From contig OX457056.1 of the NCBI GenBank assembly GCA_949752795.1, positions 176,290,428 through 176,354,427 on the forward strand: DNA of 64,000 nt, written 5' to 3'. Positions 23,241 to 35,682 of the stretch are shown in pieces. The position numbers and the translations under genes are program-made. Under the pieces are notes generated by a model. It worked only from the letters and a program-made list of their open reading frames with translations, had not been told where the DNA came from and ran no database searches. The first letter of the stretch is position 1. The number at the start of each line of letters is the position of its first letter. This DNA comes from Hyperoodon ampullatus (taxonomy: Eukaryota; Chordata; Mammalia; Artiodactyla; Ziphiidae).

Positions 23241-24455
23241 GGGTCTAGTAAGGGAAGCAAGACATATCAACAGGTGAATCACATTCCCAAGAGACCAGTG
23301 CCACACTGGAAGGTCAGGAAGCTTGGGGATCGCCCCCACAGAGGAAGCAGTAAGTGGCCCTGCCTAGGGAAGGTGACACGGAAGCTGGGACAAAAAAACA
23401 AGGAGAGGTTTGCCTGTGGTAAAGGGGAGCAGCACAGGGACAGGTTGGGCAAAGGCATGGTATCAACAGAATCAGACCTGCTCAGCAATAGTGAGATGTA
23501 TTTTTCCTTACATATGACTTGAGGAGGGTTTTCTTGTGACAGGCCCTGTGTGAGAACCTGTACAGGGAGACGGAAGTGGGACTGAGAAACGCTTTATATG
23601 CCAAGCGAAGGCGTTCGGATGATACTTCAGAAGCCTGCACTTCTTTTTAACTTTTCAGGGGCTACCCAGATAAGATATACAGTTTCCATTATAACCGAGC
23701 GCTTCCTGACCAGATTTGCAGCTGAAACAAATGTTTTACAAGACAACACTCACCTTTTCTACGTGAAATTCATTCTGTTCCTCTTCATATCTTTGAATGC
23801 TTGTTGCAAACAAACATAAAATGATTTCATGAGCCACATATCAGTTTTATCCTATAGTTTTTAAACCTTGCTACAAGCCACAGGGAAGCAAGAGAATTTT
23901 TTAAATTGGGAACTGACAAAATCAGGTATATTTAGGATGATAATTTGGGCAGCAAGGTGAGAGGTGGACTGGAGTTGGGCACCCTAGGATTAGGGAAGCC
24001 TGCTAGAAGCCAGAGTCCATAACAGACATGATCTGAGTCTGCATTAAGGTAATGACCCTGAAGATGGAAAGTAGGGCAAAGCTCTGAAGCATTTAAGTCA
24101 CAGAATCAACCACCCTGGGTGACTTATTACAGCAGGAACGAGGGAAAATCTTCTAGATTGAAAGGTTGATGGGATGACCCCCCCAATGGAAGTGTCCAGT
24201 AAAGATGCCTCCAAATTTCAGAAGATATGTCTAAAGATGGAAACATGGATGGAGATGTAATTAGCAGAGATATGATCATTAAAGCCTTGGGGTAGATGCA
24301 TTCTCCTAGAGGGTCATATAGAAACAGCAAAGAGGAGAAGAGACATGGAAACACCAAACTGAAGAATCAGACAGAAGAACCAGAGAGACTGTCAAAGGCA
24401 ATGGAAGAGAGATCAGTGGCCACCAATGGAAGGCTGGCCATCATCATGGCCTCAT
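23241..24455. other. Non-coding stretch, repeat-like texture
   Basis: Contains GGAACTGACAAAATCAGG...GATAATTTGGGCAGCAAGG, similar to the old repeat texture at 10 kb and 32 kb. No exon. Confidence 0.35.
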
Positions 24456-24459
24456 CATT

Positions 24460-24625
24460 ATCCAACATGATACTTTATGTTCATTTCCATATTTATTTAT
24501 TACCTGCCTCTCCACTAGAATATGATACACTTCTGCATCTCCAGAACCTAGAAGAGTGCCCTCAGCACATAGTAGGACTGAAGAAATATTTGTTGAGTGA
24601 GTGAATGAATAAAGAAAGGAATGAA
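24460..24625 (+). repeat. L2 LINE 3' end
   Basis: CTGCATCTCCAGAACCTAGAAG...AGTGCCCTCAGCACATAGTAGG...GAAATATTTGTTGAGTGAGTGAATG is the standard L2 terminus. Confidence 0.8.
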
Positions 24626-25026
24626 AGCCAAGGAAGGAAAGTATCTCAAAATATGAGAGTCGTCAACACAGGCAACTGCTTAAAAGAATCAAGAAAGAAG
24701 AAGACTGAAAATAGGTCATTAGTTTTGAAAATTAGGTCATTGGTAACCTTAGCAAGAGTCCTTTTAATAAAGTGTTGGGACAAAAGCTAAATTGGTATGA
24801 CTTCAAAGAAATTGGGGGTGAGGGCACTAATTGCAAGGGAATAGGAGGCAATGTCAAGAGAAGGTTAATCTGGGAGAGGAGAGATGAATGCAATCTGAGA
24901 TCACATATAGGCTTAGATGAATAAGCCTGAGGAAAGAAACGGAAGATAAAGAAGGGGAAAAGCAATGGAATAAGCCAGTGAAAAGGGTAGAAAGAGTTAA
25001 GGAGGTCGGCATACAAGTGAAGAGGT

Positions 25027-25390
25027 TGTCTTAGCTCATTCCAGCTGCTATAATAAAAGGCCATAATCTGGGTGGCTTATAAACAACAGAAATTTATTGC
25101 ACACAGTGCTGAAGTCTTGAAGTTTCAGATTAAGGTACCAGCAGGTTCAGTGTGTGGTGAGAGCCCACTTTCTGGCTCACAGACAGCACCTTCTAGCTCT
25201 GACCTCACATGGTGGGAGAAGCGAGGGATCTCTCTGGGGTCTCAAGTACAAGGACTCCAATCCCATTCATGGGGGCCCCACCCTCCTGACCAAATCACCT
25301 CCCAAAGGCCCCCCCTCCTAATACTACAATAGCAGTTTTAGGATTTCAATATGTGAATTTTGAGGGGATACAAACATTCAGACCACAGCA
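25027..25390 (-). mobile_element. MaLR solo LTR (MST/MLT1 type), reverse
   Basis: GCTGCTATAATAAAAGGCCATAATCTGGG, GGCTTATAAACAACAGAAATTTATTGC, CATTCATGGGGGCCCCACCC and GAATTTTGAGGGGATACAAACATTCAGACC. Read on the minus strand, this is the MST/MLT1 LTR starting TGCTGTGGTCTGAATG. Non-coding and degraded. Confidence 0.85.
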
Positions 25391-26990
25391 AAAGTTGACT
25401 TTAATAATAAGCTTTGTGTGTTACAGAAAAGGAGAGAAGGAGTGGATTGTCATGGGTAAATGTTCTGATATATGCAAGGAAAATGAAGGAATCCCCAGCT
25501 TATGGATTCATTTTTCCTTTGTGAAAGATGAGGAAAAATTACCTGCATAACCTGCATAAGGTGAGGAATAGCTTGTTTTGAATTGGCTGCCATGGGGAAT
25601 CCAAAGGTGGCTAATTAGGGGAAAGCAAAGAGATTTCAAGAAGTACTAAGGATCTAACCAAAACTGGAAACCATAATGTTATGGTGGTGTCCATCAGCGT
25701 GGTTATGGAGCTCCCTTTAGTGATGCTGAAAGCCCAGAGCAGAAGCAGAAAAAAAATTTGGGTTTACCATGCATCCACAGTGTGGTCTAATGAGGATTGT
25801 CCTGGAAGAAAGCCTACCCTCCTTCTCCACCAATAAGAGCAGGTAGTCCCTGTCTTAGCCCCACTGTCCCATCAAGGTTGCTGGGTCCTGAGTGTGTCAT
25901 CATAACTCTATGAGCTTCTTACCAATAACTGTGGATCGTAATATTGTTCTAGTCTCACCGACTTATGCAGGGGCCCAAATAGGACAACTTATTTGAGCTA
26001 CTTTTGCCAACTCCTAAGTACTACTGAGGTCACCCACCTTGCTCTTTTCCCAAACAAGTCTTGTACCATCTTTTTTAAATACAGTTGTGCCAGGATGTAT
26101 TGAACACCTACTAGGCACCTGGCAGTCTCCTTCTCTCCAACTATTTCCCTTGCCCCATGAGAATCACATTTTTGACCTACAGAAAAAGGACAGTTTACAT
26201 AGGAGACCCTTAATTCATTCAGTATCTATTTAAATTACTTCTCCATGAAAAGAACTTCTGCCAACTCTAATGCCTTAGAGATGGAACCAAGGAGAGAGAA
26301 ATTTGCTTTTGTTAGTGGACTCCATAATTACATGGAGATATGTCCACCTAGGTAACAGCTTGTGGGATTTTTTTTTTTAACTTTTTATATAAATGTTTCA
26401 GGTTCTTACCTTGCTAGGTTGACTTTTTTTCAATATTAATTGCCTCCATAGTCTTAATCTATAGCAACATTTCTAAACAGTGTCCCTGTACATTTTTATT
26501 TCTTCCTCAGGAGGCTGCTACTGGATAACTTAATTTAAATTTTTTAATACCATGAATAACTATTATCTGCCTTCTCTCTAGAGGGGACAAGTGATTCTCT
26601 GGAGGGTTAGCGTCAACTCTTTGACAGTTTACTTCATGAAATAGGTTTCTGGGTTTCAGTGTGGCCCATAAGTTTCGTAAACTAGGAAAACCCACATCCC
26701 CTTTAACCAGTGTTAATTACCATCATCTGCAAAAGGGACCTATAAACCCTCACCTTAAATGCACCTATCTACAGGCACTGAGTTTATGAATGAGGTCTCT
26801 TGCCTAAAGGATTATTGGATAGTCTTTTATATAACGACTCTCCTCCTCTGTTGATTCACAGATCCCAGACAATGAGGTCACCTGGGATGCTAAGTTGCAG
26901 CCATAAATTATTCCTTTTTGCATTATTGGAGCAGCTGCTCTGGCCACACAGTCCAGCTCCCTCCTGTGCCAACGTAGAGGGTGATCTTAG
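25391..26990. other. Non-coding stretch, no feature seen
   Basis: Unique-looking AT-rich DNA with no supported exon. Confidence 0.45.
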
Positions 26991-27000
26991 ACCCCTGTCA

Positions 27001-27197
27001 CTTTTTTTTTTTTGCAGTACGTGGGCCTCTGACTGTTGTGGCCTCTCCCGTTGCAGAGCGCAGGCTCAGCGGCCATGGCTCACGGGCCCAGCCGCTCCGC
27101 GGCATGTGGAATCTTCCCGGACCGGGGCACGAACCCGCGTCCCCTGCATCAGCAGGCGGACTCTCAACCACTGCACCACCAAGGAAACCCCCCCCCT
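27001..27197 (-). mobile_element. CHR-2 type cetacean SINE
   Basis: T-run, then GCAGTACGTGGGCCTCTGAC, ending in a poly(C)-altered head (CACCAAGGAAACCCC). The flanks CTGTCACTTTTT and CCGTCACTTTTT at 26995 and 27198 differ at one base. Confidence 0.93.
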
Positions 27198-27463
27198 CCG
27201 TCACTTTTTAAATAAGCTCTAACTCCTCCCATTCCCGAGTATGTGTTCTGTTCCCTGGATAGCCCAATTTTTACTGCTGAAATTCAAGAAGCTATTAAAG
27301 TCTCCTCAACCTGGCAGAGCCCCGGGACCAGATGGTGTTCTCCTGGTTCTTATAAAGCCTGTATTAACAAATGACACCAAGCCTCACTGGCCTCCATAAT
27401 GACTGCTTTTCCCACCCACGGAAGACCCTAGATGGGGAGGATGACCTGTTGATTGCTATTCTT

Positions 27464-27679
27464 TTTTTTTTTTTTTTTTTTTTTTTTGCGGTACGCGGGC
27501 CTCTCACTGTTGTGGCCTCTCCCATTGCGGAGCACAGGCTCCAGACGCGCAGGCTTAGCGGCCATGGCTCACGGGCCCAGCCACTCTGCAGCATGTGGGA
27601 TCTTCCCGGACCGGGGCATGAACCCATGTCCCCTGCATCGGCAGGCGGACTCTCAACCACTGCACCACCAGGGAAGCCC
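27464..27679 (-). mobile_element. CHR-2 type cetacean SINE
   Basis: T-run, then GCGGTACGCGGGCCTCTCAC, ending GCACCACCAGGGAAGCCC. Flanked by a perfect TGATTGCTATTCTT at 27450-27463 and 27680-27693. Same orientation as the copy only 270 bases to its left. Confidence 0.96.
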
Positions 27680-27693
27680 TGATTGCTATTCTT

Positions 27694-29035
27694 GTCATCA
27701 TTGTCAAAACATCTCTTGAACTCCGAATTTCTCTGAATCTTCACTTGGGTCCCTCCGATCCCTTGCAGGGCACCGATGAGAACTGCTCTCTCTCCCCAAA
27801 AAGGAAAGAAAGCCAAAGCAAGCGCTAAAGCTAATGAAAAGCATAAACAGCAGACTACAGAGGGGGTTTTGCTAGGAATTCACCGCCCCTGTCAGGATTT
27901 TGAACAGTTTGGCAATGAAGCTTTCGGCAGCCCCTCTCAGGAAAAGTCAGAGCTGTTAATTGCTAAGCTGGCCTCGTGGGATCTGCATGGAAGACTCACT
28001 TTCAATCGGTGTAGTTTTTCATCATGAGCCGATGCAGCATGCCACACGTAACTCTAAGTGTCGAGGCTACATCAGGGTGCCCGGGATTGCTGAGTGAGTC
28101 AGTAAAGGAATACAGAATTTCTCACCTCCAGGTCACTAGTTCAAATGCAAAAGGCCATGGAGAGCCATTATCTTCCCGTGGACTCTGGCAAAGTTTTCAG
28201 GCGCTATCAGCTGCCACAAATGATGCTCGCATGACAAACACTCACTGCACAGCATCTCAGGAAGAGCTTGGAAACTCACGCTCTCCGAGGTCATGACGGG
28301 CTTGGGAAAGCTGAGGCTATAGCAGCCCTTTTCCACCTGTTCTGTGATCTTTGCCAACACCACCAAAATGATCATAAATGCAAATTCCCCCTCAACACAT
28401 TTTTGAAATTACTTTAAAGTTCAACAGTTTTACTCTCACCTAGATTTTGCCCACTCATAATAGGCTGGTGGAAACAGGTTAGCAGTTGAAACTTTTAAGA
28501 TTCCCCCAAAATTCAACTCTGACGTGGGGGAAACGGGCAGAGCCCGTGAGAACTGCCTGTACATTCTGCTCAGAAATGTTAACTCACCAGGGAATTTTCT
28601 CAGCACAGGTGCTTTACAGCTCAGGACCTTTTCTTGCTGAATACTGAAGTTATTTCTGGAAAAACAATTCCTATTTCCAAAGTAATATGGCTGGTGACAC
28701 AGAAACGTCCCTTCTTGTTTATCCACTGTCCATCCTAAGATTGGCTCTTTTGGGTTTAACTCTTTGCCCTCTTTCTTCACCCTCACTGAGAAGTCGTCCT
28801 CCTCCTGTCCCTTACTGGAACCTTCTCTAGAAGTACAGACTCAGACCCAGAACTCAATTCCTGCCTTTGTAGGCAGCACGGTCCTTTCTGCTGGTGGCAT
28901 GAATAGGCCAGTGAATCTTCTGGATCCCATACTCCCTGTATCACCCAGAGCCAGCAGAGTGGCTGATACTGGTAAAAACGACAACATAAATTACATAAAG
29001 GAATGTTCTGTACTGCAGCAACCCTAGCATTTGTT
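27694..29035. other. Non-coding stretch, no feature seen
   Basis: Higher GC than its surroundings, but the several 80-116 residue frames overlap each other on both strands and show no exon signals. Confidence 0.4.
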
Positions 29036-29037
29036 CA

Positions 29038-29365
29038 TTTCTGCATGCAGGCCAAGCCCTTCCCCACACTGGGTCTTTGGACGAGATGTTTCCTCTCCTT
29101 GGAAGCCCTTCCCACTTGCTATGTCTCCTGAACACCTGTGTTTTCCTCAGATCTCACCCACATCACCGCTTCTCCCCTACTCTCCCTGAGGAGGGCAACT
29201 AGCCCTGTCACAGCACGGGCACTGACATGTGCGCCCCGGGTTAAGGTCCACCTCTCCCTCTGGACCACAGACTCCCACGGGGGCAAGACAGCATACTTGT
29301 TCCTCTTCCTCGCCTCCATACCCAGCACTGAGCACAAAGCTGCCACATCGTGGGCACCTCAGAAG
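29038..29365 (+). repeat. L2 LINE fragment
   Basis: TTTCCTCTCCTTGGAAGCCC, TTCCTCAGATCTCACCCACATCACCGC and CTCCATACCCAGCACTGAGCACAAAGC follow the order of the L2 3' region. Confidence 0.7.
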
Positions 29366-29369
29366 TTAT

Positions 29370-29530
29370 TCACAACAACCCGATGAAGAGATGATCTTTT
29401 TTAAATCTCCATTTTACTAAGGAGGACGCTGAGGCTCTGAGCAGATAAATCACTTGACCCAAACCACACAGCTAATAACTTGGCAAAAGCAAGGTTGGAA
29501 CCCAAGGCCATGAGGCTCCCAAGCCCTGCT
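29370..29530 (-). repeat. MIR SINE, reverse orientation
   Basis: ATCTCCATTTTACTAAGGAGG...GCTGAGGCTCTGAGCAG...CACTTGACCCAAACCACACAGCTAATAAC, a clear minus-strand MIR core. Confidence 0.85.
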
Positions 29531-30239
29531 CTTCCCCATCATTTTATATGACCTTGCTCCCAGGCCTCAGTCAATGCTGGGCTGTGAAAGAGTCCACGTG
29601 ATTTCCTAGCTCCTGACGTGTCTGTTGTCAGTTTAGCAGGGTGGGCACCTGGGGTGCATCCACCCAACCCCATGCACACCACAGCCCATGGTACAAATCA
29701 ATCACTCTTCTACTGAGCAAAATAAGGCCTTCGATTCCTTACCTACGCCTATATATTCATGAGTGATATGACATTCCCAGACAGGGCCAGGACTAGGGCA
29801 GGGCCAGTGAGGCACTTGCCTTGGGTGCCAAAGTTAAGGACACATCAAAATCTCATTAACCAAGATATTTTAATGCAATATGTTAAAAAAACTGACACAA
29901 AAAAATTGATGATGAGCAAAAAGTCAAAATCTTAAGTCGAGGCAGGATGGGTATTACTGATTTTTCTCCCACCTCAGGCCCTAGGGTGGCTTGGCAAGGC
30001 GTTGCTCACTGCAACTCTCACAGGTAAGCAGAGGTGGCAGACGAGTTGACACCTCTTTGCCACTCCAGTGTGTCTGCCCGGTGAGGAATGTCTGCCTGAC
30101 TTGCTTTACGGAGAACTCAGCAGAGCAACGTGAACACATGGGTATTTTGTTTGCCAATAAGTGATGGTGTCTGTCTTCCCCATCAGATGTGGAACTACAA
30201 ACCTGAAAGTTATAAGAGCTTCCTCTCTTAAAAGACTGG

Positions 30240-31330
30240 ACTCCTTTTTAAAATTTATTTTATTTTTTTTAATTTTTTTATTTTTTGCAGTATGCGGGCC
30301 TCTCACTGTTGTGGCCTCTCCCGTTGCAGAGCACAGGCTCCAGACGCACAGGCTCAGCGGCCATAGCTCACGGGCCCAGCCGCTCCACGGCATGTGGGAT
30401 CTTCCCGGACCGGGGCACGAACCCGCGTCCCCTGCATCGGCAGGCGGACTCTCAACCACTGCGCCACCAGGGAAGCCCTAAAATTTATTTTATTGAAGTA
30501 TAGTTAATTTACAATGTTGTGTTAATTTCTACTATACAGCAAAGTGATTCAGTTATACATATATATATATATTTATAGATTCTTTTTCATATTTTTCTCC
30601 ATTATGGTTTATCCCAGGATATTGAATATCGTTCCCTGTGCTGTACAGTAGGACCTTGTTGTTTATCCATCCTATATATAATAGTTTGCATCTGATAATC
30701 CCAAACTCCCAATCCTTCCCTCCCCTTCTCCCCCCTCCCCCTTGGCAACCACAAGTCTGTTCTCTCTGTCTGTGAGTCTGTTTCTGTTTTGTAGATCTGT
30801 TCATTTGTGTCATATTTTAGATTCCACATGTAAGTGATATCATATGGTATTTGTCTTTCTCTTTCTGACTTACTTCACTTAGTATGATAATCTCTAGGTC
30901 CAACCATGTTGCTGCAAATGGCATTATTTCATTCTTTTTTATGGCTGAGTAGTATTCCGTCATATATATGTACCACAGCTTTATCTATTCATCTGTTGAT
31001 GGACATTTAGGTTGTTTCCATGTCTTGGCTATTGTAAATAGTGCTGCAATGAACACTGGAGTGCATGTATCTTTTTGAATTAGAGTTTTCTCCAGATATA
31101 TGCCCAAGAGCGGGATTGCAGGATCATATGACAGCTCTATTTTTAGTTTTCTAAGGAACCTCCATACCCTTCTTCATAGTGGCTGTACCAATTTACTTTC
31201 CCACCAACAGCTCAGGAGTGTTCGCTTTTCTCCACACCCTCTCCAGGATTTGTTATTTGTAGACTTTTTAATGATGGCCATTCTGACTGATATGATGGTG
31301 GTACCTCATTGTAATTTTGATTTGCATTTC
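30240..31330 (-). mobile_element. 5'-truncated L1 with a SINE in its tail
   Basis: Reverse orientation. The left part is 3' UTR (GAAGTATAGTTAATTTACAATG, then the CCCCTTCTCCCCCCTCCCCC block). The right part reaches the end of ORF2 (TTTTTTATGGCTGAGTAGTATTCCGTC and GTACCAATTTACTTTCCCACCAACAG). A short AAGACTGG at 30232-30239 recurs at 31331-31338 and is the likely target duplication. No intact ORF2 remains. Confidence 0.9.
30265..30478 (-). mobile_element. CHR-2 type cetacean SINE inside the L1
   Basis: T-rich start, GCAGTATGCGGGCCTCTCAC, ending GCGCCACCAGGGAAGCCC. It is flanked by a perfect 16-bp TAAAATTTATTTTATT at 30249-30264 and 30479-30494, which is L1 3' sequence. So the SINE came after the L1. 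Confidence 0.96.
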
Positions 31331-31679
31331 AAGACTGGGTTTTTGTTTAGCAAAGCAATAAACAAACATGAGAGATGATGTCAGATTGCCTCAATATCTG
31401 TGAAGGAAAGAAAGGAGATGAGGAAGGACCTTTTAGCTACACAGCTTCCGGGGCCACCTCTTGCCCCATGTTCTGTGTGAACAGTTCCCCCTGGAGGAGT
31501 GGAGGCCACAGCTCAGGTGTGCAGAGGGACAGTAACGGAGGCCCAGAGTGGACACTTTAGCTGGTGTGGTCAGGGAGGAGCTCTCCAATGAAGGGACATA
31601 TAGAACCTGAAGAGTGCATGTAGTCAGCTCAGAGCAGAGGGAACTAAGGCCCCAGAGCTGGCAAGTGCTTGGTGTCTGT

Positions 31680-32043
31680 CTTAGCTCGGACTGCCATAAC
31701 AAAATACCACAGACTGGCTGACTTCAACAACAGGCATGTACTTCTCAGTTCTGGAGGCTGAGAAGTCCAAAATCAAGGAGCTGGCTGACCGGTTCCTGAT
31801 GAGGGCACTCTTCCTGGCTTTTAGCAGGCCATCTTCTTGCTGTGTCCTCACATGGCAGAGAGAGAAAGAAGCAGGCTCTCCGGTGTCTCTTTAAATAAGG
31901 ACATTAATTCCATCATGAGGACCCCAGCCTCACGACTTCACCTAATCCTAATTACTTCCCAAAGGCCCCATCATATTTGGGGGTTTAGAGGTTCAACATA
32001 TGAGTTTGGGCACGGGGCAGGGGGCCCAATTCAGTCCAGAGCA
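31680..32043 (-). mobile_element. MaLR solo LTR (MST/MLT1 type), reverse
   Basis: GACTGCCATAACAAAATACCACAGACTGG, CTCAGTTCTGGAGGCTGAGAAGTCC, TGCTGTGTCCTCACATGGCAG and TTCCCAAAGGCCCCATC appear in the same order as in the copy at 25027-25390. Confidence 0.85.
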
Positions 32044-32089
32044 GCATCCAACAATTAGAAGAAAGACATGAGTAGCTAGACATAGTGAC

Positions 32090-32560
32090 CCAGGGAGAAG
32101 ACTGCAGGGGATGAGGCTGGACATCCTGTAGGACTTTGAAGACCATGGTAAGGACTTTGGATTGAAATCTGTAAATAAAGGAAAGCCACAAGAGGGAGTT
32201 AGCTGGAAGATGGTTGATCCAATGACCATATGGCAACGTTCACTCTGGTCCCAGGTAATGAGCTGGTTGGAAGGGAACAGCACAGAGGGTGGGTAGATTC
32301 AGTACGAGGTCCAAGATTGGATCAGGGGGAGGCAAAGATGGAGATGAACAAACTGACTCAGCGGTAGAACTGATAGCACTTGGTGATGGATTTGATGTGG
32401 AGGAACAGGGGAAGAGAGGACAATTCTTAGGTTTTGGCTTAAGCAACAGGATAGAATGACTGAGGTAATAAAAGACTGAGTAAGAAACAGACGTGAGTTG
32501 GAGTTGGAGTGAAGGGAGCATTATCCCATTCTCTATGGAGCAGGGATTTTCCACCAGAGA
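32090..32560. repeat. Old dispersed repeat, family unassigned
   Basis: GACTTTGAAGACCATGGTAAGGACTTTGG, then GGAAAGCCACAAGAGGGAG, GATGGATTTGATGTGGAGG and TTAGGTTTTGGCTTAAGCAACAGG. These phrases recur across mammalian genomes as an ancient repeat, but I cannot name it. No gene is supported. Confidence 0.4.
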
Positions 32561-33990
32561 TGAGGGTATGATACTGGAGAAAAAACCCTACATTCCTACT
32601 GATAATACCCATACCACTGGCTGAAAACAATCACCCAAGATTTTAGTCTCCATCAATTCTCCCACTTGTGCCTTACTCACGGCAGTAAAGTTTATTCCCA
32701 ATAATACTGCTGCAATTTTTTAACTCATCATACTTGTGTTTTAGAATTATCATAGCAGTGAAATTTATATTCAAGAGCATTATTACAATTTTTGACTGCT
32801 AATGAAATTATTGTTTCTGCTTGTGATGTGTTTTGGAGCTATAATGATAAAAATTTCCTCTCAAAAATACCACTGCAATGTTGATGTCCTCAAAACCTGC
32901 CATAAATGACAAACTGCAGAGTGCCTGTGAGCAGTTAATCTCTCTTCTTGGAAAAGCTGGGCATCATGTTTGTATCACGGTAGGATCTACACCCTTTAGT
33001 AGAAGATAATTAAAATACTAATGGTTGAAACCCACAGTCCAGAACTGAGGTTGCCAAACATTTTTGATCCTGTACTTCATTAGTAAAATAAAACTGAGCA
33101 CAAATCCCCAGAATGTTTTTTTAATGTATAATAAAATGTGATACGATTTAATTATATATTATTTCTATTGCACTAATATATTATATACATTATAGCCTAT
33201 GAACCAAAAAGAACTTAAGAGGATGAGATACAAAATAAAAAGACATTGAAATTCTAACATCTTCTTCCCTTTCCCCACTGCCCTCAACACCTGGGTAAAA
33301 GCCCAGCAGTTTGGAAAGAATGGGCCTGGAATACCGTCCTCCCCCAAGCCCCCACCCCCGTCTCTGATTCATATGCATCCTTCTCATTCTTTGAGAGAAC
33401 TGATCTGACCATGGATTTCCACCCGCTAGGGTTAAATGCGGCACCCTAAGGGAAGGCTTAGGTGCAGGGGATGTGGGAGAACCGTCTTCATCCATTTTAA
33501 ATTGGCGGATTTTTGAGTGAGAAGTTTAACTGAACAAAGGGACTTGTTCATAAAATCAAGTTTGAGAAGCACCATTCCGCAGAGCAGCTAGGACTCCTTG
33601 GGCACACCAGTTAGAAGTTATCCGTATGCTCCTTTCCATTCTCTGTACTTGCTGTAATTTCTTCCTGTTTTCTTCTTGACTTCTTCCAAGTTCCAGGCTA
33701 GAAGTCATTAAAGCAGCCTCCAATGACGATTCAACTGGTATCGGTAGACACTCAAACCTAGAGACGATATGGCCACAATCTGGGTGTTCCCACAAATGCT
33801 TTCACATAAAAAAAAAAACCAACAAAAAAACAGATTTCCAGAAGAAAGTAGAAAACCTTCCAAGACAGGGTTAAATAGCTTCTCATCAGCAGGCACAAGG
33901 ACCCTGCGGTCACTCTGTAGAGACTCCTGTTGTAATTGCTCTGATCTTTCCCATCAAAGGTCCAAGATGATCCCAATAAAATGACCCATT
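32561..33990. other. Non-coding stretch, no feature seen
   Basis: AT-rich with repeated short CACTGCAATTTTT-like phrases around 32700-32880. No exon. Confidence 0.4.
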
Positions 33991-33997
33991 TACTCAA

Positions 33998-34100
33998 ACA
34001 GACCCTGGAGTTCTAACCCTGGATTTGCCATGGATTTACCAACAAGTCATTGGCAAGTGACCCAACCCTCTGGGCCAAATCCCATACCTCATGGAGACTT
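33998..34100 (+). repeat. MIR SINE fragment
   Basis: TGGAGTTCTAACCCTGGATTTGCC...CATTGGCAAGTGACCCAACCCTCTGGGCC, the plus-strand MIR core. Confidence 0.55.
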
Positions 34101-35575
34101 TTTACCCAGAAGGAATTCTTCCAAAAGAGGAGCTGCTTCAGTATCTCACTCTGACTTTCTCTCCTCCTCATCCAGCCTGTTTTGAAGCATACTCCCAATC
34201 TTTTGATCCCTGTTCAAATTCCTTGCCCTATAGCAAACGCAAAGAGAGGTCTCTCTCCTCCTAGGAGTTCCTAGAACAACGATTATCTGTGAGATTCATT
34301 TGACAATTAATGCTGGGAGACCTTGTACTGTTGACCTAAATGGTTACTGTGATGGTGGTAAACTTCATATGTCCTTCCAGTATCCCAAGGTAGACCAGAA
34401 GTATCTGCAGGGCAGGAACTATTTTGCATCTTCCCACAGGGAACGACATGGCACTTGGCACACAGGAAGTGCCCAGGAGAGATTTGCTGAATTCCATGTG
34501 CTTCCAAGCTTACTGCCAGTTTCCTTTAAGTCCTGTGAAAAGGAAGAGCAGTACGCACCTGGAGGGGCCGGGCCGAGGAGTGAGTCGGCCAGCTCAAGCA
34601 CAGCACAGGTCACAGGTCAGAAACTACCAGCCCCAGACACATTCACCTCATAGACACATTTATTTAAGAGTGTTAACTACCTTTAAATTGTAAAATTTTG
34701 TTGTCAACAGTCAAAAATCAGGAGATGTCACACAAACACACACATATATACACACACACACTAGCAATTAAACTTGGAACACCTACTTTTGTTGAAAAAT
34801 CAGAGCTCATCACTCTACATTCATCCCTACCTGGCAACAATGGATGGGCCTTAGGGAGCAGCTGTCTCCTCTGGAGAAGCATAGATTTTTCTGGTTCACA
34901 GCGTCCTCACCATTCCCAAGCTATTTAACACAACATTAAGTGGAGATTTGAGACAACATAAAAATTCCTGTTTCTTAAAAACAGTCATCGCTTGTTTGTC
35001 AGAGCACTGTGGAATGGTAGGGACTGTGTGACAAGCTGACAAGGACACACCCAGTCACCACCCACCCAGCGCACTTCATTCATGTGCTTCCCTCCGTGGC
35101 ACTGCCACGTGTGTGTCACCTCTAGTAGGTGCTTCGGAAACAGCAGTTCCCTGACCCACTTCCCCTGCCCTTATGCTCTTCTTCTAGCTCTGATTTATTC
35201 TTTCAACAACCTAATCGTTTCTCTGTGCCCTTTTATTTCCCTTTCAGATTTGTATTCCCCTGCCCCTTTCTGCCTGTGGGATCCTGCTGCTAGGACACTG
35301 GAATCAGACCTTACCTCATTCTTGGAGTCTAAGCTACTGCAGCCTGACTGCTGGAGCACAAGCAAATGAGCAGTCCAGTCAGGGAAGAGCTACACCACCC
35401 AGAAGAAAATTAATTCCCAAGGCTTGATGGACCTGGCAGAACCAGAGCCTTACTCAATCACAGGCCCAGGAGGCCGCGGAAAGGGGAGGAGGGATAGCCG
35501 CCCTGAATGTGGATTTTGCTGCCTCAGCCCAAGGCTGGCCTCACATCTGTCATGCCCACAGCCCTAGCTATTTGC
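34101..35575. other. Non-coding stretch, no feature seen
   Basis: A short CA run lies at 34734-34760. Several frames overlap on both strands near 34300-34690 without exon support. Confidence 0.4.
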
Positions 35576-35577
35576 CA

Positions 35578-35682
35578 AAGAAAAGAAGGAAGGAAAGAAG
35601 CGAAGAAGGAGGAAAGGAGGGAGGGAGGGAAGGAAGGAGGGAGGTGAGAGGTGAGGAAAGAGGAGGACAGGGGAGGGAGAAA
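35578..35682. repeat. (GAAG/GGAG)n polypurine tract
   Basis: About 100 bases of nearly pure purine with GGAGGGAGGGAAGGAAGG units. Confidence 0.85.

Noticed and set aside
30240..31330. An active L1
   Set aside because: Only the 3' end is present, it is broken by a SINE, and no full open frame remains.
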